In this document: piece by piece, positions 33,806 through 44,390 of the stretch
Numbering within the stretch: position 1 is the first letter of the stretch
Layout of the letters: the number at the start of each line of letters is the position of its first letter
Translations under genes and position numbers: made by a program
Assembly: GCA_014526335.1 (NCBI GenBank)
Contig: JACTAT010000304.1
Coordinates: 107,669 to 171,668 of the forward strand
DNA from: Chrysaora quinquecirrha
Lineage: Eukaryota > Cnidaria > Scyphozoa > Semaeostomeae > Pelagiidae
Direction of reading: 5' to 3'
Length of the DNA stretch: 64,000 nucleotides
The notes under the pieces: model-generated
Told to the model about the DNA's origin: nothing
Databases searched by the model: none
The model's input: the letters and a program-made list of their open reading frames with translations, nothing else

Positions 33806-34720
33806 GCTTGCAAGCTATGTTAACTAACTAACAATCTAACAAACAAACTTATTAACTAACTAAAAAACTAACTAACTAGCTAACAAACTAACTAACTTAC
33901 TACCTAACTAACTAATTAACTAATTAACTAACTAACTAAATAACTATCTATCTAACTAACTAACTAACTAACTAACAACTATCTAGATAGTTACCTAACT
34001 AACTAGCTAACTATCAAGGTAACTTACTAGAAACCTTACTATCTTCTAAAGTAGCTAACCTAACAAACAGACTATTTAACTAACTAACTAACTAACTAAA
34101 TAACTAACTGACTTACTAACTTACTGACTAGCTCACCAGCTAATTAACTAATTAACTAACAAACTAACAATTATCTAGCTAGTTACCTAACTGACTTGCT
34201 AACTATTAAAGTACTTTCTAACTGACTTACCGTCTTCTAAAGTAACGAACCAACTGACTAATTCACAAGCTATGCTAACTAAGTAACTTACTGACTAACT
34301 AAAAGCCTAGCTAACTAATTAACGAACTAACAACTATCTAGATAGTTACCTAACTAGCTAACTAGCTAACTAACAAATTATCTTACTAACAACCTTACTA
34401 TCTTCCAAAGTATCTAACGAACTAACTGACTTACAATATTATAAAATGGCTAACTAACAAACTAACAAACAAATTAACTAACTAGCTAACTAACAAACTA
34501 ATATATTAACTAACTTAAAATCTAAAGCAGCTAACCAACAAACTGACTAACTCACAAGCTATGCTACTTAAGTAACTAACTAACTAAATAACTAACTGAC
34601 TAACAAACTAACTAATTACCTAACAAACTAACAAAAAACTAAATTTAACTAACTAACTAACTAATTTACTCAGTTATTTACTTACTACCTTGCAATCTTG
34701 CAAAGTTAACTAGTCAGCTA
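32960..34720. repeat. Mirrored tetranucleotide arrays TTAG then CTAA
   Basis: About 600 bp of degenerate TTAG units followed by about 1.1 kb of CTAA units, i.e. the reverse complement. The switch is at 33570-33585. Spaced interruptions recur (AGCATAGCTTGTAAGTTAG / GAAGATA on the left; TTACTATCTTCTAAAGTAGCTAAC on the right), giving a higher-order unit of roughly 150-250 bp. Confidence 0.95.
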
Positions 34721-35076
34721 ACGATAATTTTTCAAAGAAAATTTTTAATGTAACATTTGCTTTTTGATTTTTCTTTATAAAAGTCAAATGTCTTGAGCAA
34801 TATATTTTGATCTATATATGCGGAGACTATCATTAATACTATATTTGGAATTGCAGAAGAAAAACGACAACTTTTATTTTCGAACAAGACATGTTTCGGA
34901 TTACTCAATCCATCTTCAGTTAATGAGAAATTAAAATAAAAACGTTGAATTTATTACAAAGCTAGGTAACAATAATAATTTAAAGAGGCAAAAGGGAAAA
35001 GATCTAAAAAACCTAATTACAATTAAAGTGTAAAAAACAAAGAAAAAACAAAGAAGAACAAAAAACGCCGAAACTA

Positions 35077-35895
35077 TTATACTAAAGTCAAATTATAATG
35101 GTAAAGCTGCCTATTGAGAGAGGGCTTCTCCCAAGATATGTGTAAGGCTTCCTTGATTTTTAATTGAAAAGACGTGTGGGCGGTATCCAGAACTGTAAAA
35201 GAGTCCTCAGAGCAAAATTCACGACAACCAGGAGAGTCCTTAAAATGTTTAAGAATGTGTGAATTCTTATCTGTGACCAAATGCTCACGGATCCGTGTAG
35301 AAAGATGGCGGCTTGTTTCCCCGACATAAGATGCGTTACTGCATCCGGCACAAGAAAATTTGTAAACTACACGAGATCTGAGGCATTTGGGCACAGAATC
35401 CTTAACCTTAAACAAATTACGTAATTTAAAGGATGTGAAAATAAGTTTAATATCTAAATCAGAACAATAACGTTTAACAATATTCTTTATTTTATGCTTG
35501 GTGGCAAGAGAGAAACGCCCAATGTAAGGAAGCTTCAAATAGCTGGGGCTAACCGTTTCCCTGTAAGATGAGACACTATTGGGAGAAGAATTAGAACCTG
35601 TTGTGCGTTTCTTATCGAGATATGATCGAATGACCTTTTCAATGATATAGGAAGGGTAAAGATTCTTATTAAAGATCTTAGTTAATTCTTTTATATCACT
35701 TTGGAAACCCCTTTCAGTGTTATTTATCTTATATGTACGATCAACAAGATTTCTAATAAGACCGATCTTGTAAGTAAATGCAGTAAAACTAAAAAAGTTG
35801 GTGAGGAGGCCCGTATATGTCTTCTTACGATAAACAGATGTTGAACTCGACCCTGAATTACTATTACTAACAAGAACGTCCAGCAGGGCTGCCAC
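35077..35895 (-). CDS. Penelope-like C-terminal region with GIY-YIG endonuclease
   Basis: Coding part downstream of the hAT insertion: SNSGSSSTSVYRKKTYTG continues the RT frame after KLPFLDV. It then has the linker FKVKDSVPKCLRSRVVYKF and the GIY-YIG nuclease SCAGCSNASYVGETSRHLST followed by RIREHL, and ends SWEKPSLNRQLYHYNLTLV. The first residues (MAALLDV) come from the hAT end, so the true frame enters from the RT. A CCHH-like Cys pair precedes the YVG motif, as in canonical Penelope EN. Confidence 0.85.
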   Translation of the reverse strand: MAALLDVLVSNSNSGSSSTSVYRKKTYTGLLTNFFSFTAFTYKIGLIRNLVDRTYKINNTERGFQSDIKELTKIFNKNLYPSYIIEKVIRSYLDKKRTTGSNSSPNSVSSYRETVSPSYLKLPYIGRFSLATKHKIKNIVKRYCSDLDIKLIFTSFKLRNLFKVKDSVPKCLRSRVVYKFSCAGCSNASYVGETSRHLSTRIREHLVTDKNSHILKHFKDSPGCREFCSEDSFTVLDTAHTSFQLKIKEALHISWEKPSLNRQLYHYNLTLV

Positions 35896-37441
35896 TCTTG
35901 ACGCTCAGTTTTTCCCTACCGCGCATGCGTTTTCTACCTACGGTCCACCTACACATTTCCTCCCCAATTCTACCTACAAATCCGGCGGGGTGGGTAACTC
36001 CCAGGACCGTCGCTAGGACTCAACGACTGGGGGGGGTGTAGCTCGACAATTTGCCGACAAAATGGGCGTGTCTTTTAGAGATGGGTGTGGCTTGGCTGTT
36101 GCTCTTTCCTTGGCGAAGTTCTTTATGTTTCCAATGCGTTGAACACAACCGTCAGCACTGGAATATTATGCTTGAATCATAGAACATCATATAGAAATGG
36201 GGGACACTGTTATGAAACATGAGCGTACTTTGAACTCATTGACACTTTTCTAACTATACTTGCCTTTGTTTATTGTTTTATCTTTAATTATGTTTACTTG
36301 TTGTTTAGTTGTTGCTATAGGTAACTATAGCCAACAAGAGTTTGTTTTTAAGACTTCTAGAGTCAGTCGTAAAATAGATGCTAGGGAGATCAGCCGTTTG
36401 ATTAGATGCATTTGATGATTTGCCGCTTTTGAAGATTTGCCGTAGAAGGTTTTAATTAGCCGAGCCGAGTCGAAGTATCTCCGAGGTTTTCTGAGACTGA
36501 TCTGTAGCTGAAGTTTTTTTATAAAGAAAGTATTTGTTGTTTTTGGAATTTATCTTTATTTTGGTCTTTTAACTCTCAAAGAACGAACTCACAAGTAAAA
36601 CGCCCTTGCAAGTCGTTTTACAACACACATGCAAGAGGGGTCCGGGGGACACACATGCTCCCCCAGAAAAATTTTAAAAATTTGAGCTCTAAAATGCCTT
36701 GAAACACAACCTTTTCGGCTATTGAACAACAACATTGTAATCATTTGCCAGTTTGATTCTTGTATACACTGTATAATATGAGACTAGTTTGATAATGCAC
36801 TCTAGAGCGCTTTACAGTTTGAAATAGGACTAAACCTCTTAATTTTAGACATAGGTAGTCTTTGCCACCCCGTGTATGGTATCTCCATCATGTTTGCTGC
36901 TGCACGCTTGTATCTGTTATGGCTGGCCAACTGGCATATACAGATACGATTAGCTGGTAAGGAAACGCTTTCTCTCGGCATTTGCTTGCAGTTACCAACC
37001 CCCTAACTGTTATTCATACCTAACCTGTCGGCAGGTGTGGAAAGTGGATGCTAGTATTCGTCGGCAAGCTATGTGCTGAATGCTTTCCTGACATTTGCCA
37101 ACACGTTTATTTTGTTTCTTTTGATTTGCAACATTTCTCGCCCTTAGTTACCATTGCCGAAAATTCCGTTCTTCTCAAATTTTCCGACGGACGATTTGCC
37201 TGGGGGGGTGTCACACCCCTCACACCCCCCCATAGCGACGGCCCTGTTCAACACAGCAAAAACATCAGAATTCTGCAATTTTGTTGAGAAACATCCTAGG
37301 ATTTCATATTTTTCTGAAAAATACCTACATTTTTTAACAATCCACCTACTTTTCATGATTTCTACCGTAGGTTTTCCCTACAACCTACAAACCTCCAAAA
37401 ATCCCTATTGTAGGTAGAAATCCCTACGAGTGGCAGCCTTG
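35884..37441. mobile_element. hAT-type non-autonomous element inside the Penelope-like element
   Basis: Exact 8-bp target duplication ACGTCCAG at 35876-35883 and 37442-37449. Termini CAGGGCTGCCACTC and GAGTGGCAGCCTTG are inverted repeats starting with the CAG typical of hAT. Insertion splits the KLPFLDV-LVSNSNSG coding join of the Penelope element. Subterminal TACCTAC/GTAGG repeats lie on both sides. No transposase was found; the interior is largely another inverted-repeat element (36002-37246). Confidence 0.88.
36002..37246. mobile_element. Inner inverted-repeat element within the hAT element
   Basis: Ends CAGGACCGTCGCTA and TAGCGACGGCCCTG are inverted repeats, each followed inward by a G-run (GGGGGGGGTGT / ACACCCCCCC). 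CAG ends suggest hAT again, but I find no matching target duplication, so it may be a composite end. A related G-rich end appears near 39573-39600 (GCGTAGCTACTGGGGGG). Confidence 0.65.
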
Positions 37442-37449
37442 ACGTCCAG

Positions 37450-38917
37450 AAAAGGCAATTTATTATCAACCTGTTTTTCCATGGTGAATTTGATGTTGTT
37501 GTGTTGTTTATTTATGAAATCAAAGAATAATAGCGCGTCCTGTTCGTTCTTAAAAAGGCAGAACGTGTCGTCAACGTAACGACGGTAAAATAAAATATCC
37601 GAATCCGTGTAAGAACTGACCCAAATCTTTTCATGGTGACCCATGAAAAGGTTAGCCAAAACTGGGGCAAGTGGCGATCCCATGGCAACTCCATCGACCT
37701 GGTCATAGCAATTACCATTAAATAAAAATGGGTTTGTGCCGTGGCAAAGGAAAATAACTTCTTAAGATCTTCGTTGCTAATTTTGAAATCTGGGTAGGCC
37801 TTAAAATGTAATCAACAGCTAACTGGATACATTCTTCTAATGGAATATTTGTAAAAAGACTTTCGACGTCAAAAGAAACCATGAAATTATCATAGGTGCT
37901 TAAATTATTAACCTCTTCGACAAATGAAAAAGTATCCTTGACACAATAATCTTTGGGAATGACCGGATCTAGTAAGGAACATAAATACTTAGCTAAAGCA
38001 TAATTGTAGGTTTGAACTGACGAAACTATAGGACGAAAAGGGGGTGGTGCATTGGGAGAAAGAGCCTTATGCATCTTGGGTAAACCATATATTCTACCAG
38101 GCTGTGAACCAGATGGATAGACCTTATCGTAAATTTCATTATCAATAACACCTTTCTTTTTAACGACCTAAGAAAACGCTGTAACTTACCTTCACGCATA
38201 ACCGTGGGATCTTCGCCTAGCATATGAAATTTAGATGCATCTTCAATTATTCTAAGAATACCTTGATCATATACACTCCTGTCTAGGACTACTACTCCGT
38301 TACCTTTGTCGGGCTTTAAGACTACAATATTTTGTTTTTACTAAGATTTTCAGAATACGAAACCTTTTAAGATCTTTAGATGAAGGACGATAAGACGAGA
38401 TATAAGTTTTTGCTACGTGGGCTAAATCAGTCTTTAGTTTACCTGAATCTTCTTTATTTCTGAGTTTGTTGATCATCACACGATGTACTGATTCAAAACA
38501 AGCATGTATTTCAGAGGCATTGAGTTTAGGCGGACAAATCGAGTGCGTAAGGCCGTCTTTTAGGGCTTCCAATTCTTCGTCTGAAAGTGCGTAAGATGAA
38601 ATGTTGATCACAGTTTCTGAATGACGAAAAGGCAAAACTTTGTTCTTGGTCAGATTTTTTAATTTCTTTTCATGAGTTTTAACAACATTCGAGACTTGCT
38701 TGTCGATGTTCTTTGCCAGGGCTTTCTTGATCAAGTAGAAGTCCAGACCACTAATTTCTTTCTTCACCAGATCAATTTGTTTATCTCTATCATTTTCCAA
38801 TTTTCGTAGTTCCTTATTCCGTTTGACAATCGCGCTTCTCAACAACCTTTTCCTAATTGCTGTAACATCTATGTCGGGGAAACAAGCCGCCATCTTTCTA
38901 CACGGATCCGTGAGCAT
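37450..38917 (-). pseudogene. Penelope-like reverse transcriptase, frameshifted
   Basis: Reads on minus, across several frames: SETVINISSYALSDEELEAL, VVLKPDKGNGVVVLDRSVYD, PGRIYGLPKMHKA, FRPIVSSVQTYNYALAKYLC, MVSFDVESLFTNIPLEECI, DQVDGVAMGSPLAPVLANLF and FYRRYVDDTFCLF (YVDD catalytic box), then KLPFLDV at the insertion point. Frameshifts lie near 38338, near 38165 and near 37730-37740. The motifs are those of Penelope-like RTs (LxKxDKGxxVV, LPKxHK, SFDVxSLFTNIP). Confidence 0.88.
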
Positions 38918-39704
38918 TTGGTCACAGATAAGAATTCACACATTCTTAAACATTTTAAGGACTCTCCTGGTTGTCGTGAATTTTGCTCTGAGGACTCTTT
39001 TACAGTTCTGGATACCGCCCACACGTCTTTTCAATTAAAAATCAAGGAAGCCTTACACATATCTTGGGAGAAGCCCTCTCTCAATAGGCAGCTTTACCAT
39101 TATAATTTGACTTTAGTATAATAGTTTCGGCGTTTTTTGTTCTTCTTTGTTTTTTCTTTGTTTTTTACACTTTAATTGTAATTAGGTTTTTTAGATCTTT
39201 TCCCTTTTGCCTCTTTAAATTATTATTGTTACCTAGCTTTGTAATAAATTCAACGTTTTTATTTTAATTTCTCATTAACTGAAGATGGATTGAGTAATCC
39301 GAAACATGTCTTGTTCGAAAATAAAAGTTGTCGTTTTTCTTCTGCAATTTCTCGCAAATGCGCTGTTAAACAGAAACTTCGCTTATATTTGGAATCTAGT
39401 GTCAATTTCCATTCGAATGAGACCAAACAATACCTTGACAATTCATAAACATTTTTCGATGAATGTTTAACCTTGGGCATGACGCATCTTCGGGACGTCA
39501 TAAAATAATTTGCCCAACATGCACGCTGCTTGCCATCATTGGAGAACGACTTGGTTTGCGTATGACCACAGGGCGTAGCTACTGGGGGGGGGGGTGTCAC
39601 AAATTGCGAAATTTTCGAATAGCGGATATCATTTTCAACAAGTTAGGATATAAAACCTTAAAAATACTTAAAAAGCTTTTTTCGTCTGACACTCCTCAGA
39701 GTAT

Positions 39705-40205
39705 GAACGTCAGAAACAGACCGAAACAATAGACTAAGGCGGAATTTATACCCAAATGCGGCTCGAAATGCACCAATCAGAAAGAACGAAAAGCTGAATT
39801 GGCATTGTGTTTTGAACACCAATCAGCTGGTCGGATACAGCGGGAAGACCAATAGAATTATTTGAAGAGTCTAAGTGAGAAAACGAACTCTTTCTGTCTA
39901 CACAAAACCGGCCTTTTGGTTTTGATGTAGACAGATTCCAAAACCCCTAAGTGAAACAAAGATCTTGCTTTGCCAATGATTCTGAAACAATCCTCGCTGT
40001 AATTTTCCGCACAAATTGGGTTATCAAGTAGATGTTGTCCTATGGCCGAATCATGTTTAAGACTGGGTTGTTGTTTAGACCAACGGGGTGGTTGCTCTCT
40101 TTGCCGAAAATTATGCTGACGAATATTAGTAGGGACATGCTGTTTTATCCTATCACCTAATCTCTGGGAAGTACGACCTACGTACCTGGCATCACGCTTT
40201 TAAGT
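39705..40205 (-). mobile_element. Penelope-like family B fragment with GIY-YIG motif and 3' end
   Basis: From 40205 leftward the minus strand reads DARYVGRTSQRLGDRIKQHV, PTNIRQHNFRQREQPPRWSK, AIGQHLLDNPICAENYSEDC and VLESVYIKTKRPVLCRQKEF, then a stop and a non-coding tail to about 39705. GRTSQRL...RIKQHVP is the GIY-YIG endonuclease signature of a Penelope clade distinct from family A. The same family is at 58060-58690 (plus), with solo 3' ends at 5290, 27975 and 60828. Confidence 0.78.
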
Positions 40206-40318
40206 ATGCCCGAAATGATTCCGCTATTCATCGCAATTTTGAAGTTTTGTACAACTCAAATACTATATAAAATGTTGTTAAAACTCTAAAAAAAAATTAA
40301 TTATTCACTCATAGTTAT

Positions 40319-41090
40319 CACCCGGAGTAATGTCTGTGCAGTACAGTGGAGGTTGTTCAGTACAGCGGAGGGATAACATCAGTACAGTTCGGTCATTCAT
40401 AACGTAACGTCGTTAAAAACACCTTTCGAAACAGAGATTTTAGAGAATCCTCTTCAGATAACGTAGCATCTTCAAACGAAGTCTAATTTGCAAACTCGCT
40501 AAGAATTAATTCATCAACCACATCGGAAATAATATTTTCTGTCCCATCTTCATAATATTCATTTTCAGAATGCAAATCGATATCGCCAATACCCGAATTG
40601 TTGAAAGGAATTAAACAGCGTCTTGGTTCTCCATCCTTACGATCTTTTTTGGAAAGATTTTCATCAAGATCTCCATCATGTTTCAACTTCTCCAAAACTA
40701 GGCAAGCTTCCAAACTTTCTAAATAACAATCAAAGTAGCTTTTTGGGCTACTGCTTTTTGAGGGAGCTTCAAGCAAAAAGGATTTATATTCTTCGTCTAT
40801 TTATGTTTATCTTGGCATAACTTCAGACAAGTAAGAAAAAAAGGCCTCGTTCATTTCTCAGTCAATAAAGCAACACAACGAAATCGCTTGTGGAAAGCAG
40901 CACGATGGCGCTATAACCTCCACTGTGTTATCCCTCCACAGTACTGAACAGCCTCCACTGTTCTGATGTTATCCCTCCGCTGTACTGAACAGCCTCCACT
41001 GTACTCAATTTTATCCCCCCACACGCATCATGTGATCCCTCCACTGTACTGCACAGCCTCCACTGTACTGCACAGACATTACCCCGGGTG
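40319..41090. mobile_element. Foldback element with GTTAT target duplication and an internal ORF
   Basis: Exact 5-bp duplication GTTAT (40314-40318 and 41091-41095). Arms of about 60-170 bp, starting CACCCGGAGTAATGTCTGTG at the left with the complement CACAGACATTACCCCGGGTG at the right. The arms are built from repeats of CAGTACAGTGGAGG. A 97-aa acidic frame on minus (40483-40776: SSSPKSYFDCYLESLEACLV...) lies inside and resembles no family I know; it could be a captured exon. Superfamily unknown. Confidence 0.82.
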
Positions 41091-41327
41091 GTTATGTTTT
41101 CATCGGATTTCTCATGTATTGAACTTTAAGGACCTTTATGGTAAACGAGAAAATTCGGGCAAATTTATTGACACCCCCCAATATTTCAAGTATAAATACG
41201 CCCCTGTATGACCATACCAGTTATACACGATATCTACCTTGGTATCCCCGAAACATGAAAAGTCTGTCCACGACACATCCTGCAGTTGAGCAATACCTCA
41301 AAGCTGGTGGGTTTTCAACGCAGATGC

Positions 41328-42165
41328 ACGCTAGCGAATCTATAATCACTACTGTGGTGGATAATCACTACTGTGGTGGTACTATTTGCATACTGTGGTG
41401 GCAGTTTTGGCGTACTGTGGTGGATAATCACTACTTGTGGTGGTTTACTATGCTTGCGGTGGTGGCAGTTTTGGCGTACTGTGGTGGATAATCATTACTT
41501 GTGGTGGTTTACTATGCTTGCGGTGGTGGCAGTTTTGGCGTACTGTGGTGGATAATCATTACTTGTGGTGGTTTACTATGCTTGCGGTGGTGGCAGTTTT
41601 GGCGTACTGTGGTGGATAATCACTACTTGTGGTGGTTTACTATGCTTGCGGTGGTGGCAGTTTTGGCGTACTGTGGTGGATAATCACTACTTGTGGTGGT
41701 TTACTATGCTTGCGGTGGTGGCAGTTTGGCGTACTGTGGTGGATTTTGTGGTTTTTTCTTGCTTGGTCTATAGAGTTTTGCTATGATTTCGTATTCACCA
41801 CATATAGCATTATAACCCACCACAAGTAGTGATTATCCACCACAGTACGCAAAACCTACCACCACAGTACGCAAATAGTACCACCACAGTAGTGATTATC
41901 CACCACAGTACTCCAAAACTGCCACCACCGTAAGCATAGTAAACCACCACAAGTAGTGATTATCCACCACAGTACGCCAAAACTGCCACCAGCGCAAGCA
42001 TAGTAAACCACCACAAGTAATGATTATCCACCACAATACGCCAAAACTGCCACCACCGCAAGCATAGTAAACCACCACAAGTAGTGATTATCCACCACAG
42101 TACGCCAAAACTGCCACCACAGTAGTGATTATCCACCACAGTAGTGATTATAGATTCGCTAGCGT
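41328..42165. mobile_element. Foldback element built of mirrored 64-bp tandem arrays, AGATG target duplication
   Basis: Exact 5-bp duplication AGATG (41323-41327 and 42166-42170). Perfect outer arms CACGCTAGCGAATCTATAAT / ATTATAGATTCGCTAGCGTG. Inside, about five 64-bp units (GTACTGTGGTGGATAATCAC..., ...CTATGCTTGCGGTGGTGGCA) run on plus from 41395 to 41745. A roughly 70-bp unique core follows, then about four units in inverted orientation to 42115. The unit is itself a variant of ACTGTGGTGGATAATC. The frames through it (CGGGSFGVLWWII...) are repeat artefacts. Confidence 0.88.
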
Positions 42166-42356
42166 GAGATGAGTGATCAGAATAGATTTGGAAAAGTACC
42201 CTTAGACCAGACAATAGAGGAGACTGCGAAAAAAGACACCCAATCTTCTGGAGGAACAGAAAGGTGAATCTAGTAAATATTGATTAAGCATTACTACATA
42301 CAATCCAGACATCTTTGTAGTCAATTCTTATTCCTATTTTTATTGTTTCAATTTAG

Positions 42357-42550
42357 GTTGTGTTGTAAGGTACTATATAACTGCTGATTATCGATCCTCA
42401 TGTGTACGGAGCTTAAGAGAAATGATCGATCTTAATCAAGGTACCACTTCACATCCAGATTTCAGCATGAATCGAATCAACAAAGACGAGGAGGATGTTA
42501 AGTGGATGTTAAGTTTTGACTTGTGCCAGGTCCGTGGTTTTTCGATTTAG
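42357..42550 (+). CDS. Exon-like orphan ORF with HPDFSMNRINKDEEDVKWM
   Basis: Open from a good acceptor (TTTCAATTTAG at 42346-42356) through RYYITADYRSSCVRSLREMI, TTSHPDFSMNRINKDEEDVK and MLSFDLCQ, then either a donor (CAG then GTCCGT, about 42532) or TAG at 42550. It resembles, from memory, a repetitive ORF common in cnidarian genomes (H-P-D-x-S-x-x-R-I-x-x-D-E-x-D-V). No companion exons seen; probably a relic. Confidence 0.4.
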
Positions 42551-42567
42551 CTGTATTCTAAGCTATT

Positions 42568-42872
42568 CTAAAGACTTGTGGAATTTGCTTTTTCAGCTTC
42601 TGATCTTGTTACATTGGTTTGCTTGACTTTATTGCTTGCTAAAGGCATGTTCCTTGAACGGCAAAACGTAATAAAAAAGTAAAGTATTGAATCAAACAGA
42701 TTGCAAGAGAAAACCAAAAGGCTGATTCTGTTGAACCATATCGCTGTATCGAAATCTTTAAAAGGATCAAGCTGATCGATAGCAAATGGAAGAACACAGC
42801 AGACAAACACGAACATCAATGCAAATGAATATATCATAACTCTTCTATTTGACTGTGCTCTTCTCTGGGTGT
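42568..42872 (-). CDS. Last exon of a class-A-like G-protein-coupled receptor
   Basis: Exon after acceptor TTTTTATTTAG, phase 2 entry, reading TQRRAQSNRRVMIYSFALMF...VCCVLPFAIDQL (end of intracellular loop 3 and TM6 with the LP motif), a short extracellular loop, then ISLLVFSCNLFDSILYFFIT (TM7, with SCNLFDSILYF in place of the canonical NPxxY) and a basic C-tail FCRSRNMPLASNKVKQTN before TAG. The ligand class cannot be told. Upstream exons were not found; the intron to the right begins in the second TTAG foldback. Confidence 0.7.
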
Positions 42873-42879
42873 CTAAATA

Positions 42880-43389
42880 AAAATCAAAAAAGAAAAGCTA
42901 AGAAAAAAGTTTTTTGAAAATTATCTTTTGTTAGTTAGTTAGCATAGCTTGTAAGTTAGTAAGTTAGTTAGTAACCTTCTTTGAAAGATACTATAATAGT
43001 AAGTAAGTTAGTGAGTCTAATTATCTAATAATCTAATTATCTAATTAGTGAGTCTAATCATCTAATTAGTTAGTGAGTTAGTTAGGTAATGAGCTATTTT
43101 GTTATTTACTTAGATAGTTAATTAGTTAGTTAGTTAGTTGGATACTTAGTTAGTTACTTAGTTAGTTAGTCAGTTAGTTAGTTGGCTAGCATAGCTTGTA
43201 AGTTAGTCAGATAATTATTTAGGTACTTTTGAAGATATTAAGTGGGTGAGTTACTTAGTTAGAAAGGGTAGTTAGTTAGTTAGGTAACTAGTTTGTCAGA
43301 TAGTCAGTTTGTTAGTTAGCATAGCTCGCACGTTACTCAGTTAGTAAGTTAGCTAAATTAGAAGATAGTAAGTTAGCTAGTTAGTTAGC

Positions 43390-43439
<50 letters not shown>

Positions 43440-44293
43440 TTTACTCAGTTAGCTAGCTTGTTAGGTAATTAGTTTGTTTGTTTTTAAGTTAATAAGATTA
43501 ATTAAGTTAATTGGTTGTGTTAGCTAGTTAGCTAGCAACTAACTAACAATCTGGCAAACAAACTTATTAACTAACTAGCTAACTAAATAACTAACTTACT
43601 AATTAACTAACTAACTAACTAACTAACTGAAAACTATCTAGCTAAGTAGCTAACTAGCAAATTAACTTACTAACTTACTTACTATCTTCTAAAGTAGCTG
43701 ACAAACTAACTCACTAACTTACAAGCTGTTCTAATTAAGTAATTAACTAACTAACTAACTAACGAAATAACTAGCTAAATAACTAACTAAATAACTAACT
43801 AAGTAACTAACTAGCTAACTAACTTACTAACTAAATAACTAAATAACAAAATTACTAACTAACTAACTAAAATAACTAACTAAATAACTAACTAAATAAC
43901 TAACTAAGTAACTAACTAGCTAACTAACTAACTAACTAAATAACTAACTAAATAACTAACTAAATAACTAACTAACTAACTAACTAACTAGCTAACTAAC
44001 TAACTAACCAACTAACTAATTAACTTATTAACTAGCTAACTAACGTACTAACTAAATAACAACTTTCTAGCTAGTAGTTACCTAACTAGCTAGCTAACTA
44101 ACAAAGTAACTTACTAGCCACCTTACTATCTTCTAAAGTAGCTAACGAACTAATTGACTAACTGACTTACAATATTCTAAAATAGCTAGCTAACAAACTG
44201 TTTAACTTACAATCTATGCTACTTCAGTAACTAACTAATTAAATAACAAAATAACTAACTAACTAACTAACTGACTGACTAACTAACTAACTG

Positions 44294-44328
<35 letters not shown>

Positions 44329-44349
44329 GACTGACTAACTAACTAACCG

Positions 44350-44390
<41 letters not shown>

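Larger units (their letters stand above)
34853..39365 (-). mobile_element. Penelope-like element, family A, with inverted terminal copy of its 3' end
   Basis: Minus-strand element with RT then GIY-YIG endonuclease. The 3' terminal 475 bp (34853-35328) is repeated in inverted orientation at the other end (38872-39346), a known Penelope arrangement of partial inverted copies. The short sequence TATATTTGGAAT flanks both sides (about 34843 and 39391), consistent with target duplication in the surrounding foldback. The coding region is split by a hAT-type insertion (35884-37441). Confidence 0.85.
32713..39535. mobile_element. (TTAG)n/(CTAA)n foldback element, copy 1, interrupted by a Penelope-like insertion
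   Basis: Outer arms are about 170-bp inverted repeats: the left arm (32713-32890: AACTTGCCCC, TTATGACCTGCCGAAG, AAAAATTCATCG, TTTGGTCTCACTCGAATGG) is complementary to the arm at about 39370-39535 and to the right arm of copy 2 (44990-45104). Inside are (TTAG)n from 32960 to about 33570 and (CTAA)n from about 33580 to 34720, forming one giant interrupted palindrome. The right arm was split at a TATATTTGGAAT site by the Penelope-like element (34853-39365). No protein. Superfamily unknown. Confidence 0.8.

Noticed and set aside
32960..34720. TTAG array as interstitial telomere sequence
   Set aside because: The unit is TTAG, not TTAGGG, is degenerate, and flips orientation within a mobile-element-like structure present twice.
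41395..41745. CRISPR-like array (regular 64-bp units)
   Set aside because: Units are contiguous near-identical repeats without unique spacers, in a eukaryotic context.
41373..42214. Series of 60-85-codon frames (CGGGSFGVLWWII)
   Set aside because: They restart every 64 bp with the tandem unit on both strands; repeat artefact.
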